DNA of 64,000 nucleotides from Dietzia timorensis (GCF_001659785.1 NZ_CP015961.1:2232001-2296000), one strand, 5' to 3'. Positions 1 through 9,022 are shown, counted from the stretch's first letter. A program made the numbers and translations. The notes: generated from the letters alone by a model not told the origin.

Positions 1-515
1 GCGGCGGCCTGTGCGTCGGGGTCCTCGAGGTCGGCCGCGAGGTCCAAGAGAAGGTCCTGCGCCTCGTCGACGACCTCGCCAATCCGCGCGTCCGGGCGGT
101 CGGTCTTGTTCACCACGATGATCACGGGAAGCGAAGCGGCCAGGGCCTTGCGCAGGACGAATCGCGTCTGCGGAAGCGGCCCCTCGGAGGAGTCGATGAG
201 CAGCACGACGCCGTCGACCATGGAAAGGCCACGCTCGACCTCGCCGCCGAAGTCGGCGTGCCCGGGGGTGTCGATGATATTGAGAACGAGATCGCCCCCG
301 TCTGCACCCCCTCCCTTACGGAGCACCGCGGTGTTCTTCGCGAGAATGGTGATGCCCTTCTCACGCTCGAGATCTCCTGAGTCCATGACTCGGTCGACAA
401 GCTCGGAATGTTCGGCGAAAGCGCCCGACTGCCGGAGCATGGCGTCGACCAACGTTGTCTTGCCATGGTCGACGTGGGCGACGATGGCGACGTTACGGAA
501 CTCGGTACTGGTCAC
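1..515 (-). CDS. typA: Ribosome-associated GTPase TypA/BipA, N-terminal part (runs off the window)
   Basis: Translation GTPase of the TypA/BipA family, which binds the 70S ribosome and acts in stress and cold adaptation. The first 171 codons are present. The G domain is clear: G1 [10 protein letters not shown] near residues 11-20, a G2-like region after EREKGITI, G3 DTPGHADF followed by GGEVER, and G4 NKTDRP. The start is GTG with a good Shine-Dalgarno (TAGGAG, 9 bases upstream). The C-terminal domains lie beyond base 1. EF-G and LepA share the G domain, but the [17 protein letters not shown] stretch is typical of TypA. Confidence 0.93.
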   Translation of the reverse strand, partial: MTSTEFRNVAIVAHVDHGKTTLVDAMLRQSGAFAEHSELVDRVMDSGDLEREKGITILAKNTAVLRKGGGADGGDLVLNIIDTPGHADFGGEVERGLSMVDGVVLLIDSSEGPLPQTRFVLRKALAASLPVIIVVNKTDRPDARIGEVVDEAQDLLLDLAADLEDPDAQAA

Positions 516-949
516 GAAAGTGTTCTCCTATAAGGCGCAGCACAAAAATGCCCACACCCGGTGTTGTCGTATTGAGCGAATACATGCTCACGCATGCCAC
601 CAAGGAAGCTCGCAGCCTCTAGGGCGAACCCACATCGGGAGGGGCGACACGCTCTCGCGTCGCCTGAAACGACTCTCTCGGCCTTACGAGATTACCGCAC
701 TACCCACCCGGGGCCATTAGTCACGAGCCGCTGAAACGATATGATCTGCCGAGAGATAGAACACGTAGGGCCTCGACCCTGCGGAGGGAATTCGATCAAA
801 TTCGCTACTCGAATTCACTACAACCACAGAATGCAACACTCTTCACTTCGGTAAGATTTACATCACACATAACATTTGACACAATCGTCACAGTTGTTTG
901 TGTTCCGAGCTGCGGCGTCCGCCGCAGATGATTCAAAAGGATGGACACC
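516..949. other. Intergenic region between divergent typA and the secreted-protein gene
   Basis: About 430 bases carrying the promoters of two divergent genes. A consensus-like TTGACA lies at 876-881 but its -10 partner (TGTGTT near 899) is poor. A 9-base inverted repeat (TCTCTCGGC at 674-682, GCCGAGAGA at 748-756) is widely spaced and may be chance. No coding frame here looks real. Confidence 0.4.
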
Positions 950-1627
950 GTGAACCGACGCCCATTGTCTGGCCTCGCCCGTCGCTCCGTGGTCGCGCTC
1001 GGGGGCCTTGCCCTCGTCGCCACGCTGACGCCGGCCACCGCCGGCGCCCAGGTCCTCGACGAGCTCGGCCGCCCGAACGAACAGATCCTCGGCTCGGTCG
1101 AAGGCTCCATCGAGAATCCGGCGGTTCCGGAGAACATCCGCTCGTCCGCAGAGCGTCTCATCGCCTTCTTCCGCGGCGAGGGCGAGCCGGGTGTCGGAAT
1201 TCCGGAGAACGGGCCGGCGATCGCCCAGTTCCTCTACCCAACCGTCATGGAGAATTGCATCGACGGCAACTCCTCTGCGGTCGGCACGATCACGGCCGTC
1301 CCGGGACCGGCAGACCTGCCGCTCCCGGGCGTCCCCGAGCACCAGACGGCCTTCGTGTTCACCGCGCTCGGTACCGGCCCGGTCGCCGAGAACCAGGTCG
1401 AGCCACTCGTTGTCGATTGGTTCAACCCGGCCAACGGTCGTCGAGGCTCCACGGAGCTGGGCTTCAATGGCATGAACCCCGAAGGCCCGGCGACCGTGAG
1501 CGGTGTTGCGGACACCGGCGGCGGACAGGTGCTCGCCGTTCTGCGCGGAGGCCTCACCACCGCCTTCGACGGTGGCGAAGCGAACTGCCGCGTGGCTCCG
1601 ACCGTCGGAATCATCCCGGTCACCTAG
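950..1627 (+). CDS. Secreted protein of unknown function (Corynebacteriales type)
   Basis: A 225-residue exported protein. It has a classical Sec signal peptide: basic RRPLSGLARR, a hydrophobic core VVALGGLALVATL, then an ATAGA-Q cleavage site near residue 34. The mature part has two cysteines (ENCIDG and EANCRV) that could form a disulfide, and no membrane anchor. I chose GTG at 950 because AAAAGG lies at proper spacing before it; an in-frame ATG at 941 sits inside that Shine-Dalgarno. I recall similar secreted hypothetical proteins in Rhodococcus and Corynebacterium but cannot assign a function. It stands alone and ends at a strong hairpin. Confidence 0.75.
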   Translation: MNRRPLSGLARRSVVALGGLALVATLTPATAGAQVLDELGRPNEQILGSVEGSIENPAVPENIRSSAERLIAFFRGEGEPGVGIPENGPAIAQFLYPTVMENCIDGNSSAVGTITAVPGPADLPLPGVPEHQTAFVFTALGTGPVAENQVEPLVVDWFNPANGRRGSTELGFNGMNPEGPATVSGVADTGGGQVLAVLRGGLTTAFDGGEANCRVAPTVGIIPVT

Positions 1628-1682
1628 GCCTCTCGCGGCCGCTGCCCGGATGGGGAGACGATCCGCGCGCACAATAGAACAA

Positions 1683-1728
1683 GAAAAGGGTCGTTGCGGG
1701 AACCAAAGTTCTCGTAGCGACCCTTTTC
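1683..1728. terminator. Bidirectional terminator hairpin
   Basis: Perfect 11-bp stem (GAAAAGGGTCG at 1683-1693, CGACCCTTTTC at 1718-1728) with A- and T-rich outer arms, between two convergent genes. It can serve both strands. Confidence 0.85.
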
Positions 1729-1741
1729 CTTTGCCTATCGG

Positions 1742-2731
1742 CTACGACAGCGCGGGGATAACCTTTTTCTCGAATAGGTCGAAGCTGTCCCTGCTTTCCC
1801 CGAGGTCCGGGAAGTAGCACACGGCGTAGTCCATGCCCAACACCTTCATCGCGTCGAGCTTTTCTGCGACCTGCTCTGGCGTGCCATGCCCCGGCATCCC
1901 CCGGAATGACCGCAACTGCTGTTCCGCAGATTCCTCGCCGACTAGCCGCACCATTCGGTCTCGCAGCCAGGCTTCCCGTTCGGCGACGTCCGCCTCGGTC
2001 TCTCCGATGAGAATGTTGTAGTTGGCGCTACGGGTAATCTGCGAGAAATCGCGGCCGATGTTGTCGCAGTGCGCAGCGAGAACCTCCGACTTGTGCTTGA
2101 ACCCCTCCGGCGTGCCGTCGAAATTGGTGTAGTCCGCGTACTGTGCCGCAATGCGGAGCGTCTTCTTCTCGCCGCCACCTGCGATCCACAGCGGAATCCC
2201 TCCATCTTGCGGCGGTAACGGAAAGCACTTGGCGTCGTCCACCGTGTAATGGGATCCGGAGAGGTTCACCGAGCCGGTGGTCCATGCCTGCCGAAGGATG
2301 TCGACCCCCTCGGCGAGCATCCCCAGTCGCTCGCCGGCAGGCGGGAAACCGTATCCATAAGCGCTCCACTCGTGTTCGTACCAGCCTGCTCCGATACCCA
2401 TCTCGACACGGCCGCCGGAGATCACATCCGCCGTCGCGGCGAGCTTCGCCAGGTACATCGGATTCCGGTAACCCATACACGTACACATCTGCCCGAGCCG
2501 CACGCGCGACGTACTCGCGGCGAGCGCCGAAATCAGAGACCATGCCTCGTGCACAGCGGCGTCCTCGACAAATGGCGAGGAGTGGAAATGGTCGTAGACC
2601 CACGCTGAATCCCACACTCCGCCGTCATCGATTGAGGTGACAAGGTCCCGCATTCGCGGCCAGTGCTCGACGGGGTCGATGCCATCGAGATCGAGTCGCC
2701 AGCCCTGCGGGATAAATGTTCCGAAACGCAT
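1742..2731 (-). CDS. LLM-class flavin/F420-dependent oxidoreductase
   Basis: A 329-residue luciferase-like monooxygenase-family protein (TIM barrel using FMN or F420). Family features visible are MRFGTFIPQGW at the start, SRVRLGQMCTC in the third strand, the cofactor-loop region GGRVEMGIGAGWYEHE, and PLWIAGGGEKKTL. The start is ATG at 2731; the frame stays open upstream, but that extension would cross the divergent promoter. The substrate is unknown. It is divergent from a GntR-MFS operon across an 82-base gap that contains a perfect palindrome at 2797-2816, so the same GntR protein may regulate it. Confidence 0.85.
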   Translation of the reverse strand: MRFGTFIPQGWRLDLDGIDPVEHWPRMRDLVTSIDDGGVWDSAWVYDHFHSSPFVEDAAVHEAWSLISALAASTSRVRLGQMCTCMGYRNPMYLAKLAATADVISGGRVEMGIGAGWYEHEWSAYGYGFPPAGERLGMLAEGVDILRQAWTTGSVNLSGSHYTVDDAKCFPLPPQDGGIPLWIAGGGEKKTLRIAAQYADYTNFDGTPEGFKHKSEVLAAHCDNIGRDFSQITRSANYNILIGETEADVAEREAWLRDRMVRLVGEESAEQQLRSFRGMPGHGTPEQVAEKLDAMKVLGMDYAVCYFPDLGESRDSFDLFEKKVIPALS

Positions 2732-2796
2732 GCGCCCGAGAATACAGGTGTCCCCCATCACACGAGGCGACGTCAGCTTGAATCCACACTTACGCA

Positions 2797-2816
2797 CATG
2801 CTTGTATACAAGCATG
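2797..2816. promoter_or_regulatory. Probable GntR operator overlapping the gntR start codon
   Basis: A perfect 20-bp palindrome, CATGCTTGTATACAAGCATG. Its core TTGTATACAA fits the T-N-G-T-N(0-3)-A-C-N-A pattern established for FadR-type GntR regulators. The ATG of the regulator is the last three bases of the palindrome, so bound protein would block initiation of its own gene. Confidence 0.75.
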
Positions 2817-3470
2817 TCTGCAACCCAACCCGCAGCGATCCTCGCCTACGAGGCGGTGAAGAAACTGATTCTCGACGGCACGATCGTCGGCGGTGACCTC
2901 ATCAGCGAGAACGCCCTCGCCGGAGAGCTCGGAATGAGCCGCACACCGATGCGTTCGGCCTTCCAACGTCTCGAGTCCGAGGGCTGGCTCACGCTGTATC
3001 CGAAGCGCGGCGCGGTCGTCACGCCAGTGACCGCCACCGAGAAGAGAGAGGTCCTCGAAGCCCGCGTCGCGATCGAGGCCCACGCCGTCGCTTCGATGCC
3101 CGGCGCCGAGAGAAAGACGCTGCACGCCGAGCTCATAGCAATCGCAGAATCCCAGTCCGAAGCCGTCGCCGCGCGCAGTCTCACCGACTTCTCCGAACTC
3201 GATGTGCGCTTTCACCGCGCGATTGTCGCGGCGGCAGGCAACTCGGTGATCCTCGGTTTCTACGATTCGCTGCGCGAGCGCCAGCGACGCATGGTCGAGA
3301 GCTCCGTCCACGCCTCCGCACACTCGACCGAGGCGATCGGCCATGAGCACCTCGAGCTCGCGGAGGCCGTGGCGCGCGGCGAAGCCGACCGGTTCACCAC
3401 CATGTTGCGTTCGCACCTCGAGCGCGTCCACGAAATCCGCCTCTCCAACGACGATGAAGGAGTGAGTTGA
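2814..3470 (+). CDS. GntR-family (FadR/FCD type) transcriptional regulator
   Basis: A 218-residue regulator. The N-terminal winged helix-turn-helix spans about residues 8-75 (ENALAGELGMSRTPMRSAFQRLE, then GWLTLYPKRGAVV). It is followed by an alpha-helical FCD effector domain with the metal/ligand histidines of the family (FHRAIVAAAGN and EHLELAEAVARGE). ATG 2814 is the only sensible start and lies inside its own operator; there is no Shine-Dalgarno, so initiation is probably leaderless or weak. It overlaps the following MFS gene by one base (TGATG), so the two form an operon and the regulator probably senses the transported substrate. Confidence 0.88.
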   Translation: MSATQPAAILAYEAVKKLILDGTIVGGDLISENALAGELGMSRTPMRSAFQRLESEGWLTLYPKRGAVVTPVTATEKREVLEARVAIEAHAVASMPGAERKTLHAELIAIAESQSEAVAARSLTDFSELDVRFHRAIVAAAGNSVILGFYDSLRERQRRMVESSVHASAHSTEAIGHEHLELAEAVARGEADRFTTMLRSHLERVHEIRLSNDDEGVS

Positions 3471-4762
3471 TGACCACGACGATGGCTCCCGCCACGAAGC
3501 GCCGCGAGTCCCCGCGACTGCTGGACAAGGCCCCGCCGTGGGCTCTCCTCGCCGCGACGATGTTCCTCATCGCGTGGGGCGGCAACCAGTTCACCCCGTT
3601 GCTGGTGTTCTACTCGGGCGAAGGAATCGACCAAGTCGTGGTCAACAGCCTCCTTTTCGCCTATGTCGTCGGCATCGTCCCTGGCCTCGCGATCTCGGCT
3701 CCGCTGTCCGACAGGTTCGGCCGGCGCCCCGTCGCCCTTCCTGCACCCTGGATCGGCATCGCGGGCTCGGTATTCCTCGCCATCGGCGGTGACGCCCCAC
3801 TCATGCTCGGCATCGGCCGCGTGCTCTGCGGCCTCGCACTCGGCATCGCCATGGCTGTGGGCGGCAGCTGGCTCAAGGAGGTCTCCTCGCCGCCTTACGA
3901 TCTCGCCGCCGACGGGCTCGCCGGCGCGCGGCGCCAGGGTCTCTCGCTCACAGCGGGTTTCGCGGTCGGCGCCGCCATCGCAGGCGTTCTCGCGCAGTGG
4001 GCTCCCGCGCCGCACGTTCTCCCCTACCTCGTGCACATTGTGTTGTCCGTCCCGTTCGCGCTCGCCCTAAGCGTCGTGCCCGAAACGCTCGATCGCCGCC
4101 CGGCGTCAACCCGCGAAGATGACGGCGGGACTCCGGCAGCCCGCCGGGCCGACACGCCCCCGCCGATCGCGACCCATTTCGCCGCTCCGCGTTTCCTGCT
4201 CGTGGTCGCACTCACCGCCCCGTGGGTATTCGGCGCAGCCGGGGTCGCATACGCGATCATTCCCGGGCAACTAGCGGAAAACGTCCAGAGCGCGCCGGTC
4301 GCGTTCTCGGCGCTGCTGTGCGTCCTCACCCTCGGTTCGGGCTTCGTCGTCCAGCAGCTCGCACGCCGGATCTACGTGCCCGGTTCGATCATTCTCGCGA
4401 AGCTCACCTACTCGCTGATCCTCGCCGGAATGCTCCTGGCCGTAGTAACCATGCTCCTGCTCGAATCGACGCCGTGGTCGGTGGCCGTCGGAATCCTCGC
4501 GGCGATCACCCTGGGCTGCGCGTACGGCATGGCACTTCAGTGCGGGCTATTGGAGGTTCAGCGGTACGCGCACAATTCCAATCTCGCCGCATTTACCGCA
4601 GTGTTCTATACGCTCGCCTACCTCGGCTTCGGCTTCCCAATGGTCCTTTCCGCTCTTTCGGGCGTTGCGTCGTACCCGGTCATGCTCGGCGCCGGCGCGG
4701 TCATTGCCGCCGCTTCGGGGATATTGATGTTCGTTGCGGCAAAGGTCCACAACCGGCGCTGA
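3470..4762 (+). CDS. Major facilitator superfamily transporter
   Basis: A 430-residue integral membrane protein with about 12 hydrophobic segments. The conserved loop 2-3 motif appears as PLSDRFGRRPVA near residue 80. A polar loop rich in Arg and Asp (residues about 200-225) separates the two halves. The start ATG is preceded by GGAG at 7-base spacing and overlaps the gntR stop. Co-transcription with the FCD regulator suggests uptake or export of a small metabolite controlled by that regulator. The substrate cannot be read from the sequence. Confidence 0.85.
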   Translation: MTTTMAPATKRRESPRLLDKAPPWALLAATMFLIAWGGNQFTPLLVFYSGEGIDQVVVNSLLFAYVVGIVPGLAISAPLSDRFGRRPVALPAPWIGIAGSVFLAIGGDAPLMLGIGRVLCGLALGIAMAVGGSWLKEVSSPPYDLAADGLAGARRQGLSLTAGFAVGAAIAGVLAQWAPAPHVLPYLVHIVLSVPFALALSVVPETLDRRPASTREDDGGTPAARRADTPPPIATHFAAPRFLLVVALTAPWVFGAAGVAYAIIPGQLAENVQSAPVAFSALLCVLTLGSGFVVQQLARRIYVPGSIILAKLTYSLILAGMLLAVVTMLLLESTPWSVAVGILAAITLGCAYGMALQCGLLEVQRYAHNSNLAAFTAVFYTLAYLGFGFPMVLSALSGVASYPVMLGAGAVIAAASGILMFVAAKVHNRR

Positions 4763-5081
4763 ATTGGAGCGCACGTTAAGCGGCTTAACATGCAAAGATA
4801 AGCAACACCTCTGCCCAGATAAGCGCAGATTAGCCGACCCAAAACTGAGTAGCGCATTGGAATCGATTGTATTTCGCCTTGGTAAACATATGGGTGAAAG
4901 GTGGCAAATGCTCATGAGCGCCGGTAGAGACTATACGAGAGGTACTTGAGCGGACGCGGACGTACTCGATTCACGAGACCGTCGATCTGCATCGCGAACA
5001 CGTTGTCCAATTACTTAGCGAATCAATGCGTGTTCGCGAGCGAAAGTTTCTCAAAGCTAAACAGCAGAGAGGATTACAGAT
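4763..5081 (+). other. Intergenic region with a 15-bp palindrome
   Basis: 319 bases before the LGFP lipoprotein gene, clearly richer in A and T than its surroundings. GTTAAGC-G-GCTTAAC at 4775-4789 is a perfect inverted repeat just after the MFS stop codon. It has no T-tract, so it looks more like a protein-binding site than a terminator. The end of the region holds the Shine-Dalgarno AGAGAGGA of the next gene. No gene was seen. Confidence 0.45.
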
Positions 5082-5663
5082 ATGAACGTGAAGAAGACAC
5101 TCGCGTACCCCGCCATCGTCGGCATGCTCGCACTTTCCGTCGCCGCCTGCAGCGACGACAACGACGTCGCAAGCAAGGCAGGCGACGCTGCGAACCAGGC
5201 GACCTCCGCCGCGGGCGAGGCCGGCGCCAGCGCCACCGAGGCAGCCGGCGATGCCGCGGCTTCCGCCACCGGGTCGGACTCCGAGGGTGCCGAGGGCGAA
5301 GGCGCCGACGGCGAGATGAAGGAAATCGAAGGCCCGAACGGCCCCGTAGAGGTTCCGGCGTCGGTCGCCGACAAGTACGAGGAGCTCGGCGGCGAGTCCG
5401 GCTACCTCGGGGCGCCGACCGGCGAGACGCAGACCGTCGGAGAGGGCCAGCGCCAGGACTTCGATGGCGGCACGATCTTCGTCGATCCGGAAGGCAACGC
5501 CTACGTGGTTCAGGGCAAGATCCTCGAGCGCTACGAGGAGCAGGGCGGCCCCGAGTCCGAGCTCGGCTGGCCGACCGAGGACGAGAAGCCGCAGGAGGGT
5601 GGCTGGATCTCCACCTTCCAGAACGGCAACATCACCTTCGTCAACGGCGAGTACGGCGAGTAA
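5082..5663 (+). CDS. LGFP-repeat lipoprotein
   Basis: A 193-residue exported lipoprotein. The signal sequence ends in the lipobox LSVAAC (Cys about residue 22). A low-complexity Ala/Glu/Gly-rich spacer (residues about 25-85) is followed by two LGFP repeats, recognisable as YEELGGESGYLGAPTGE and YEEQGGPESELGWPTEDE. LGFP repeats are found in corynebacterial envelope proteins, including mycolyltransferases, and are thought to bind the mycolyl-arabinogalactan wall. Shine-Dalgarno AGAGAGGA lies 8 bases before the ATG. The gene stands alone and ends at a strong terminator. Confidence 0.85.
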   Translation: MNVKKTLAYPAIVGMLALSVAACSDDNDVASKAGDAANQATSAAGEAGASATEAAGDAAASATGSDSEGAEGEGADGEMKEIEGPNGPVEVPASVADKYEELGGESGYLGAPTGETQTVGEGQRQDFDGGTIFVDPEGNAYVVQGKILERYEEQGGPESELGWPTEDEKPQEGGWISTFQNGNITFVNGEYGE

Positions 5664-5692
5664 GTTCTTCGCCCGACAAGTCGGACGGCGTG

Positions 5693-5738
5693 CGGCCCGT
5701 CGCATCCTCAGCGGATGCGACGGGCCGCTCTCATTTTT
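5693..5738 (+). terminator. Rho-independent terminator of the LGFP lipoprotein gene
   Basis: Perfect 15-bp GC-rich stem (5693-5707 with 5713-5727, 5-base loop), followed by CTCTCATTTTT. Confidence 0.93.
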
Positions 5739-5801
5739 CGGCACGCACTCTAGAGTAGGGTGGCGTACCTGGGACGATCTTCGGAACGAAAGGCGGAAGA
5801 G

Positions 5802-7074
5802 GTGAGGGGCTCTACTTCTGCAGATTCCTCCTCACCCTCGCCCGATGCCTCAAGAGCTCCGATCGCCACCCACATCATCTTCGTTCTGGCCATGCTCGGC
5901 GGCTTCGGACCATTCGCGATCGACACCTACCTGCCGGGCATGCCGGGAATCGCGGACGAGTTCGGCGCCTCGGCCACTCTCACCCAGTTCACCCTCACCG
6001 GATTCATGCTCGCGCTCGGGCTGTGCCAACTCGTGATCGGCCCGCAGTCCGATCAGCTCGGCAGGCGCCGCCTGCTCCTCATAGGAGTCGGCGGTTCGGC
6101 GCTCGCCTCGGTTCTTTGCGCTCTCGCGCCGAGTATCTGGATCCTCGTCCTCGGCCGCGTCCTCCAAGGTGCGCTCGGGGCGGCGGGCGTGGTCCTGTCA
6201 CGGGCGATCATCGTCGACCTCGGCAAAGGTGTGGGTGTCGCAAAGGCATTCGCCACGCTGATGGCCGTGCAGACGTTGGCGCCGGTCCTCGCGCCCATCG
6301 CCGGCGGTCTCATCGTTCCCACATTCGGCTGGCGGGCATCGTTCTGGTTTCTCGCCGCCTTGTCTTCGGTCTTGTTCGTCGCGACGGTCCTTCTGATCAA
6401 GGAATCGCTGCCGCCTGCCGAACGCACGACGGGCGGTGTGCCCCCATGCAATGCGGTCAATGGCGGGACTCCTACGCTCTCCCGTTTACGTGGCCACGCT
6501 CGCGGGGTTCGTGAGCACGTTCGGGGTGCTCTTCGCCTATATCTCCGCGAGCCCCTTTGTACTTCAACGCATCGGCGGGCTCAGCGAGGGCCAGTATTCC
6601 ATCGTTTTCACGGTCAATTCCCTGGCTCTTCTCGCCGGCTCGGTGGCCAGCGGCAGAATCGTGGGCCGCTTCGGCCCACTACGTATCGCTCTCGTAGCCG
6701 CGATCCCGTTCACCGGCGCTGTCCTCTTCACGTCGTTGGCAGTGTTTGCGTGGGGCGCTCCCGCATGGGCGATGATCGCCGGGTTTTTCGTCATCGCCGG
6801 CGCCAACGGCATGCTCATGCCGAACCTCGCTTCGATAGTCATGACGTCGGCGGGCACATCCTCCGGCGCCGGCTCGGCACTGATGGGAGCAGCGCAGTTC
6901 TCCCTAGCCGCGGCCATCGCCCCGCTCACGGGCCTGGCCGGCGAATCGTCCGCGGTACCGATGGCGATGCTCATGCTCCTGATGCTCGCAATCCAACTCG
7001 GATGCCTGTTCGTTGTTCGGCGCGTACATGTGGACGAGAAGAAGGCGCCGTCCGCCGTCATAGGTGATGATTGA
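5802..7074 (+). pseudogene. Bcr/CflA-type multidrug efflux MFS gene, frameshifted
   Basis: The first half (5802 to about 6440) encodes the hallmark Bcr/CflA start GPFAIDTYLPGMPGI and the loop motif GPQSDQLGRRRLLL. The second half (from about 6446 to 7074) continues the same protein in another frame with transmembrane segments 7-12. The two join if one C is removed from the CCCCC run at 6441-6445, which restores ERTTGGVPHAMRSMAGLL and a 423-residue protein of normal family length. The GTG at 5802 has AAAGG upstream; an in-frame GTG at 5760 is less likely. It is either a real inactivating insertion or a sequencing error in a homopolymer. Confidence 0.82.
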
Positions 7075-7162
7075 CGTCGGCCGGCAGCCCCGTATTTAGT
7101 TGATCTGTCCCCAATGTATGGTTGTGGGGAATCCCGCAGGTAAGCGAGGAGTTGGAACAGAC

Positions 7163-8224
7163 ATGAAATCATTCGGATTCTTGAGTTTCGGCCACTACGG
7201 CCCGCAGATGGGACGGCCCGGGTTCGACGGTGGGGTGTCGCTTCGCGAGGCCGTCGAGATCGGCGTCGGCGCCGACGAGATCGGGGTGAACGGCGCCTTT
7301 TTCCGCGTCCACCACTTCGCCAAACAGGCCGCATCCCCGATGCCGCTTCTCGCCGCCATCGCGGCGCGGACCTCACACATCGAGGTCGGGACCGGGGTGA
7401 TCGACATGCGATACGAGAATCCCCTCTACCTTGCGGAGGAGGCCGCGGCGCTGGACCTGCTCTCTTCCGGGCGCGTGGCGCTCGGGGTGAGCCGGGGGTC
7501 GCCAGAGCCCGCGCTGCGCGGCTGGGAGGCGTTCGGCTACACCGGATCCGAGGATCCGCGCGGCGCCGATATCGCCCGCGACAAGTTCGACCTGTTCATG
7601 AAGGCGATCCGCGGCGAGAAGGTCGCAGACGCCGATCCCGCGCAGTTCGGCGCGGGCGCTCGGTTGGCCATCGAGCCGCAATCGCCGGGCCTCGATAGCC
7701 GGATCTGGTGGGGTGCGGGTTCGCGGGACACCGCGGAATGGGCTGCAGAGCAGGGTGTGAACCTCATGAGTTCGACGCTGGTCACCGAGGCGACGGGGCA
7801 ACCGTTGGCGGAACTTCAGAGCGAGCAGATGGACCTGTACCGCAAGCGCTGGGTCGAGAAGTGGGGCACGTCCGGGCGCGCGCCACGGGTCTCCGTATCC
7901 CGTTCGATTTTTCCGATCGTGACGGCGCAGGACGCGCAGATCTTCGGCCGGCAGGGCGAGAGCTCGGACGGAATCGGACAGATCGACGGTTTCACCTCGA
8001 CCTTCGGCAAAACATACGCGGCCGAGCCGGACGTTCTCATCGAACAGCTCAAAGCCGACTCCGCCGTGCAGGATGCGGATAACGTGCTACTCACGATCCC
8101 TTCGCAGGCGGGAGTCGACCTCAATCTGCACATTCTGCGGTCCTTCGCCGAGCATGTCGCCCCGGCACTGGGATGGCAGCCGAACACTGCGGGGATCCAA
8201 CACGGCTACCCGCTTACTCGGTAG
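7163..8224 (+). CDS. LLM-class flavin-dependent oxidoreductase
   Basis: A 353-residue luciferase-like monooxygenase protein. Family marks are SFGHYGP at the N-terminus, FFRVHHFAKQAASPMPLLAA in the second strand-loop, SHIEVGTGVIDMRYENPLYL, and GRVALGVSRGSPEP in the phosphate-binding region. The length suits the alkanal monooxygenase-like subgroup. ATG 7163 follows GAGGAG (12 bases away) and GGAAC; an open extension upstream has no good start. It is unrelated in detail to the LLM protein at 1742-2731. The substrate is unknown. Confidence 0.85.
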   Translation: MKSFGFLSFGHYGPQMGRPGFDGGVSLREAVEIGVGADEIGVNGAFFRVHHFAKQAASPMPLLAAIAARTSHIEVGTGVIDMRYENPLYLAEEAAALDLLSSGRVALGVSRGSPEPALRGWEAFGYTGSEDPRGADIARDKFDLFMKAIRGEKVADADPAQFGAGARLAIEPQSPGLDSRIWWGAGSRDTAEWAAEQGVNLMSSTLVTEATGQPLAELQSEQMDLYRKRWVEKWGTSGRAPRVSVSRSIFPIVTAQDAQIFGRQGESSDGIGQIDGFTSTFGKTYAAEPDVLIEQLKADSAVQDADNVLLTIPSQAGVDLNLHILRSFAEHVAPALGWQPNTAGIQHGYPLTR

Positions 8225-8242
8225 CGCGTCCCGGGCGCCGAT

Positions 8243-8629
8243 CTAGTCGGTGCACAGGCAGAACGGGTGTCCGACCGGGTCGAGGAATACCACGAACTGC
8301 CCTGTCTCGCTCGGCTGCACTTCGTGCTTTGTGGCACCGGCCGCTATCGCCTCGCGCTCGCCTTCTACGAGGTCGTCGACGTAGAAGTCGAGATGCCCCT
8401 GCTGCGGCACGGGACCATCGGGCCATGTCGGTGGTCGGAAGTCGGGAATCTGCTGGCAGCCGATTCGGAAGTGCTCCCCGTGGTCGCCGGGCGGGACGAC
8501 GTTCGCCCATCCTGGAACGTCGGGGAAGCTGCTCACGCTCCACCCGAGCAAGCGGGCGTAGAAGGCGGCCAGTTCTTCGCAGTCGGGGCAGTCGAGGACG
8601 AAATAGTTGAGGTACGAACTGAGTGCCAT
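8243..8629 (-). CDS. VOC-family (glyoxalase/bleomycin-resistance fold) protein
   Basis: A 128-residue single-module vicinal-oxygen-chelate protein. It has two beta-alpha-beta-beta-beta motifs, with NYFVLDCPDCEELAAFYARL at the start and GQFVVFLDPVGHPFCLC at the end. Candidate metal ligands are His in QGHLDFYVDD and His in VGHPF. The start ATG 8629 lacks a strong Shine-Dalgarno. Its function is not predictable; the family includes isomerases, dioxygenases and binding proteins. Confidence 0.8.
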   Translation of the reverse strand: MALSSYLNYFVLDCPDCEELAAFYARLLGWSVSSFPDVPGWANVVPPGDHGEHFRIGCQQIPDFRPPTWPDGPVPQQGHLDFYVDDLVEGEREAIAAGATKHEVQPSETGQFVVFLDPVGHPFCLCTD

Positions 8630-8758
8630 GAGGCAAGTGCAGCACACAGAAAACACTCCCGCCACTGTTTGCCGATTCTCGTCCCCGCACAGAGTCTCCA
8701 AACGGGCGTATCGTGGAAATGCACATTAAGTAATCTGCGGCACGAAGGAAGTGACACT

Positions 8759-8956
8759 ATGGGTTTCGACGAAAAGGCTCAGAACAAGGCCCAGGAATTC
8801 CAGGGCAAGGCGAAGGAGTTCGTCGGCGACAAGACCGGTGACGAGAACCTTCAGGCCGATGGCGCCGCCGATCAGGCGGAGTCGGGCGCGAAGAAGGCAG
8901 CCGAGAACGTCAAGGATGCCGCCAAGAACCTCAAGGACGGGCTCACGGGCAACTAG
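8759..8956 (+). CDS. CsbD-family stress protein
   Basis: A 65-residue, highly charged, helical protein with the CsbD pattern: FDEKAQNKAQEFQGKAKE, then GDKTGDENLQADG, then a repetitive Lys/Ala tail. CsbD proteins are abundant under general stress in Bacillus and elsewhere; their molecular role is unknown. AAGGAAG precedes the ATG at 8759. It is monocistronic, ending at a strong hairpin. Confidence 0.85.
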   Translation: MGFDEKAQNKAQEFQGKAKEFVGDKTGDENLQADGAADQAESGAKKAAENVKDAAKNLKDGLTGN

Positions 8957-8971
8957 TCCCCCGCCTACTCT

Positions 8972-9014
8972 GCGGACGCCGTCCGCCGCAACCATCGCGG
9001 CGGACGGCGTCCGC
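8972..9014. terminator. Bidirectional terminator hairpin
   Basis: Perfect 18-bp stem (8972-8989 with 8997-9014, 7-base loop) between the convergent csbD-like and SDR genes. There is no long T-tract. Confidence 0.8.
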
Positions 9015-9022
9015 GTTTCGGG

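Noticed and set aside
674-756. TCTCTCGGC / GCCGAGAGA inverted repeat upstream of the secreted-protein gene
   Set aside because: The arms are 65 bases apart and the sequence between shows no further pairing; likely chance.
863-1672. 269-codon open frame opposite the secreted-protein gene
   Set aside because: No signal or domain; the plus-strand frame has a clear signal peptide and Shine-Dalgarno.
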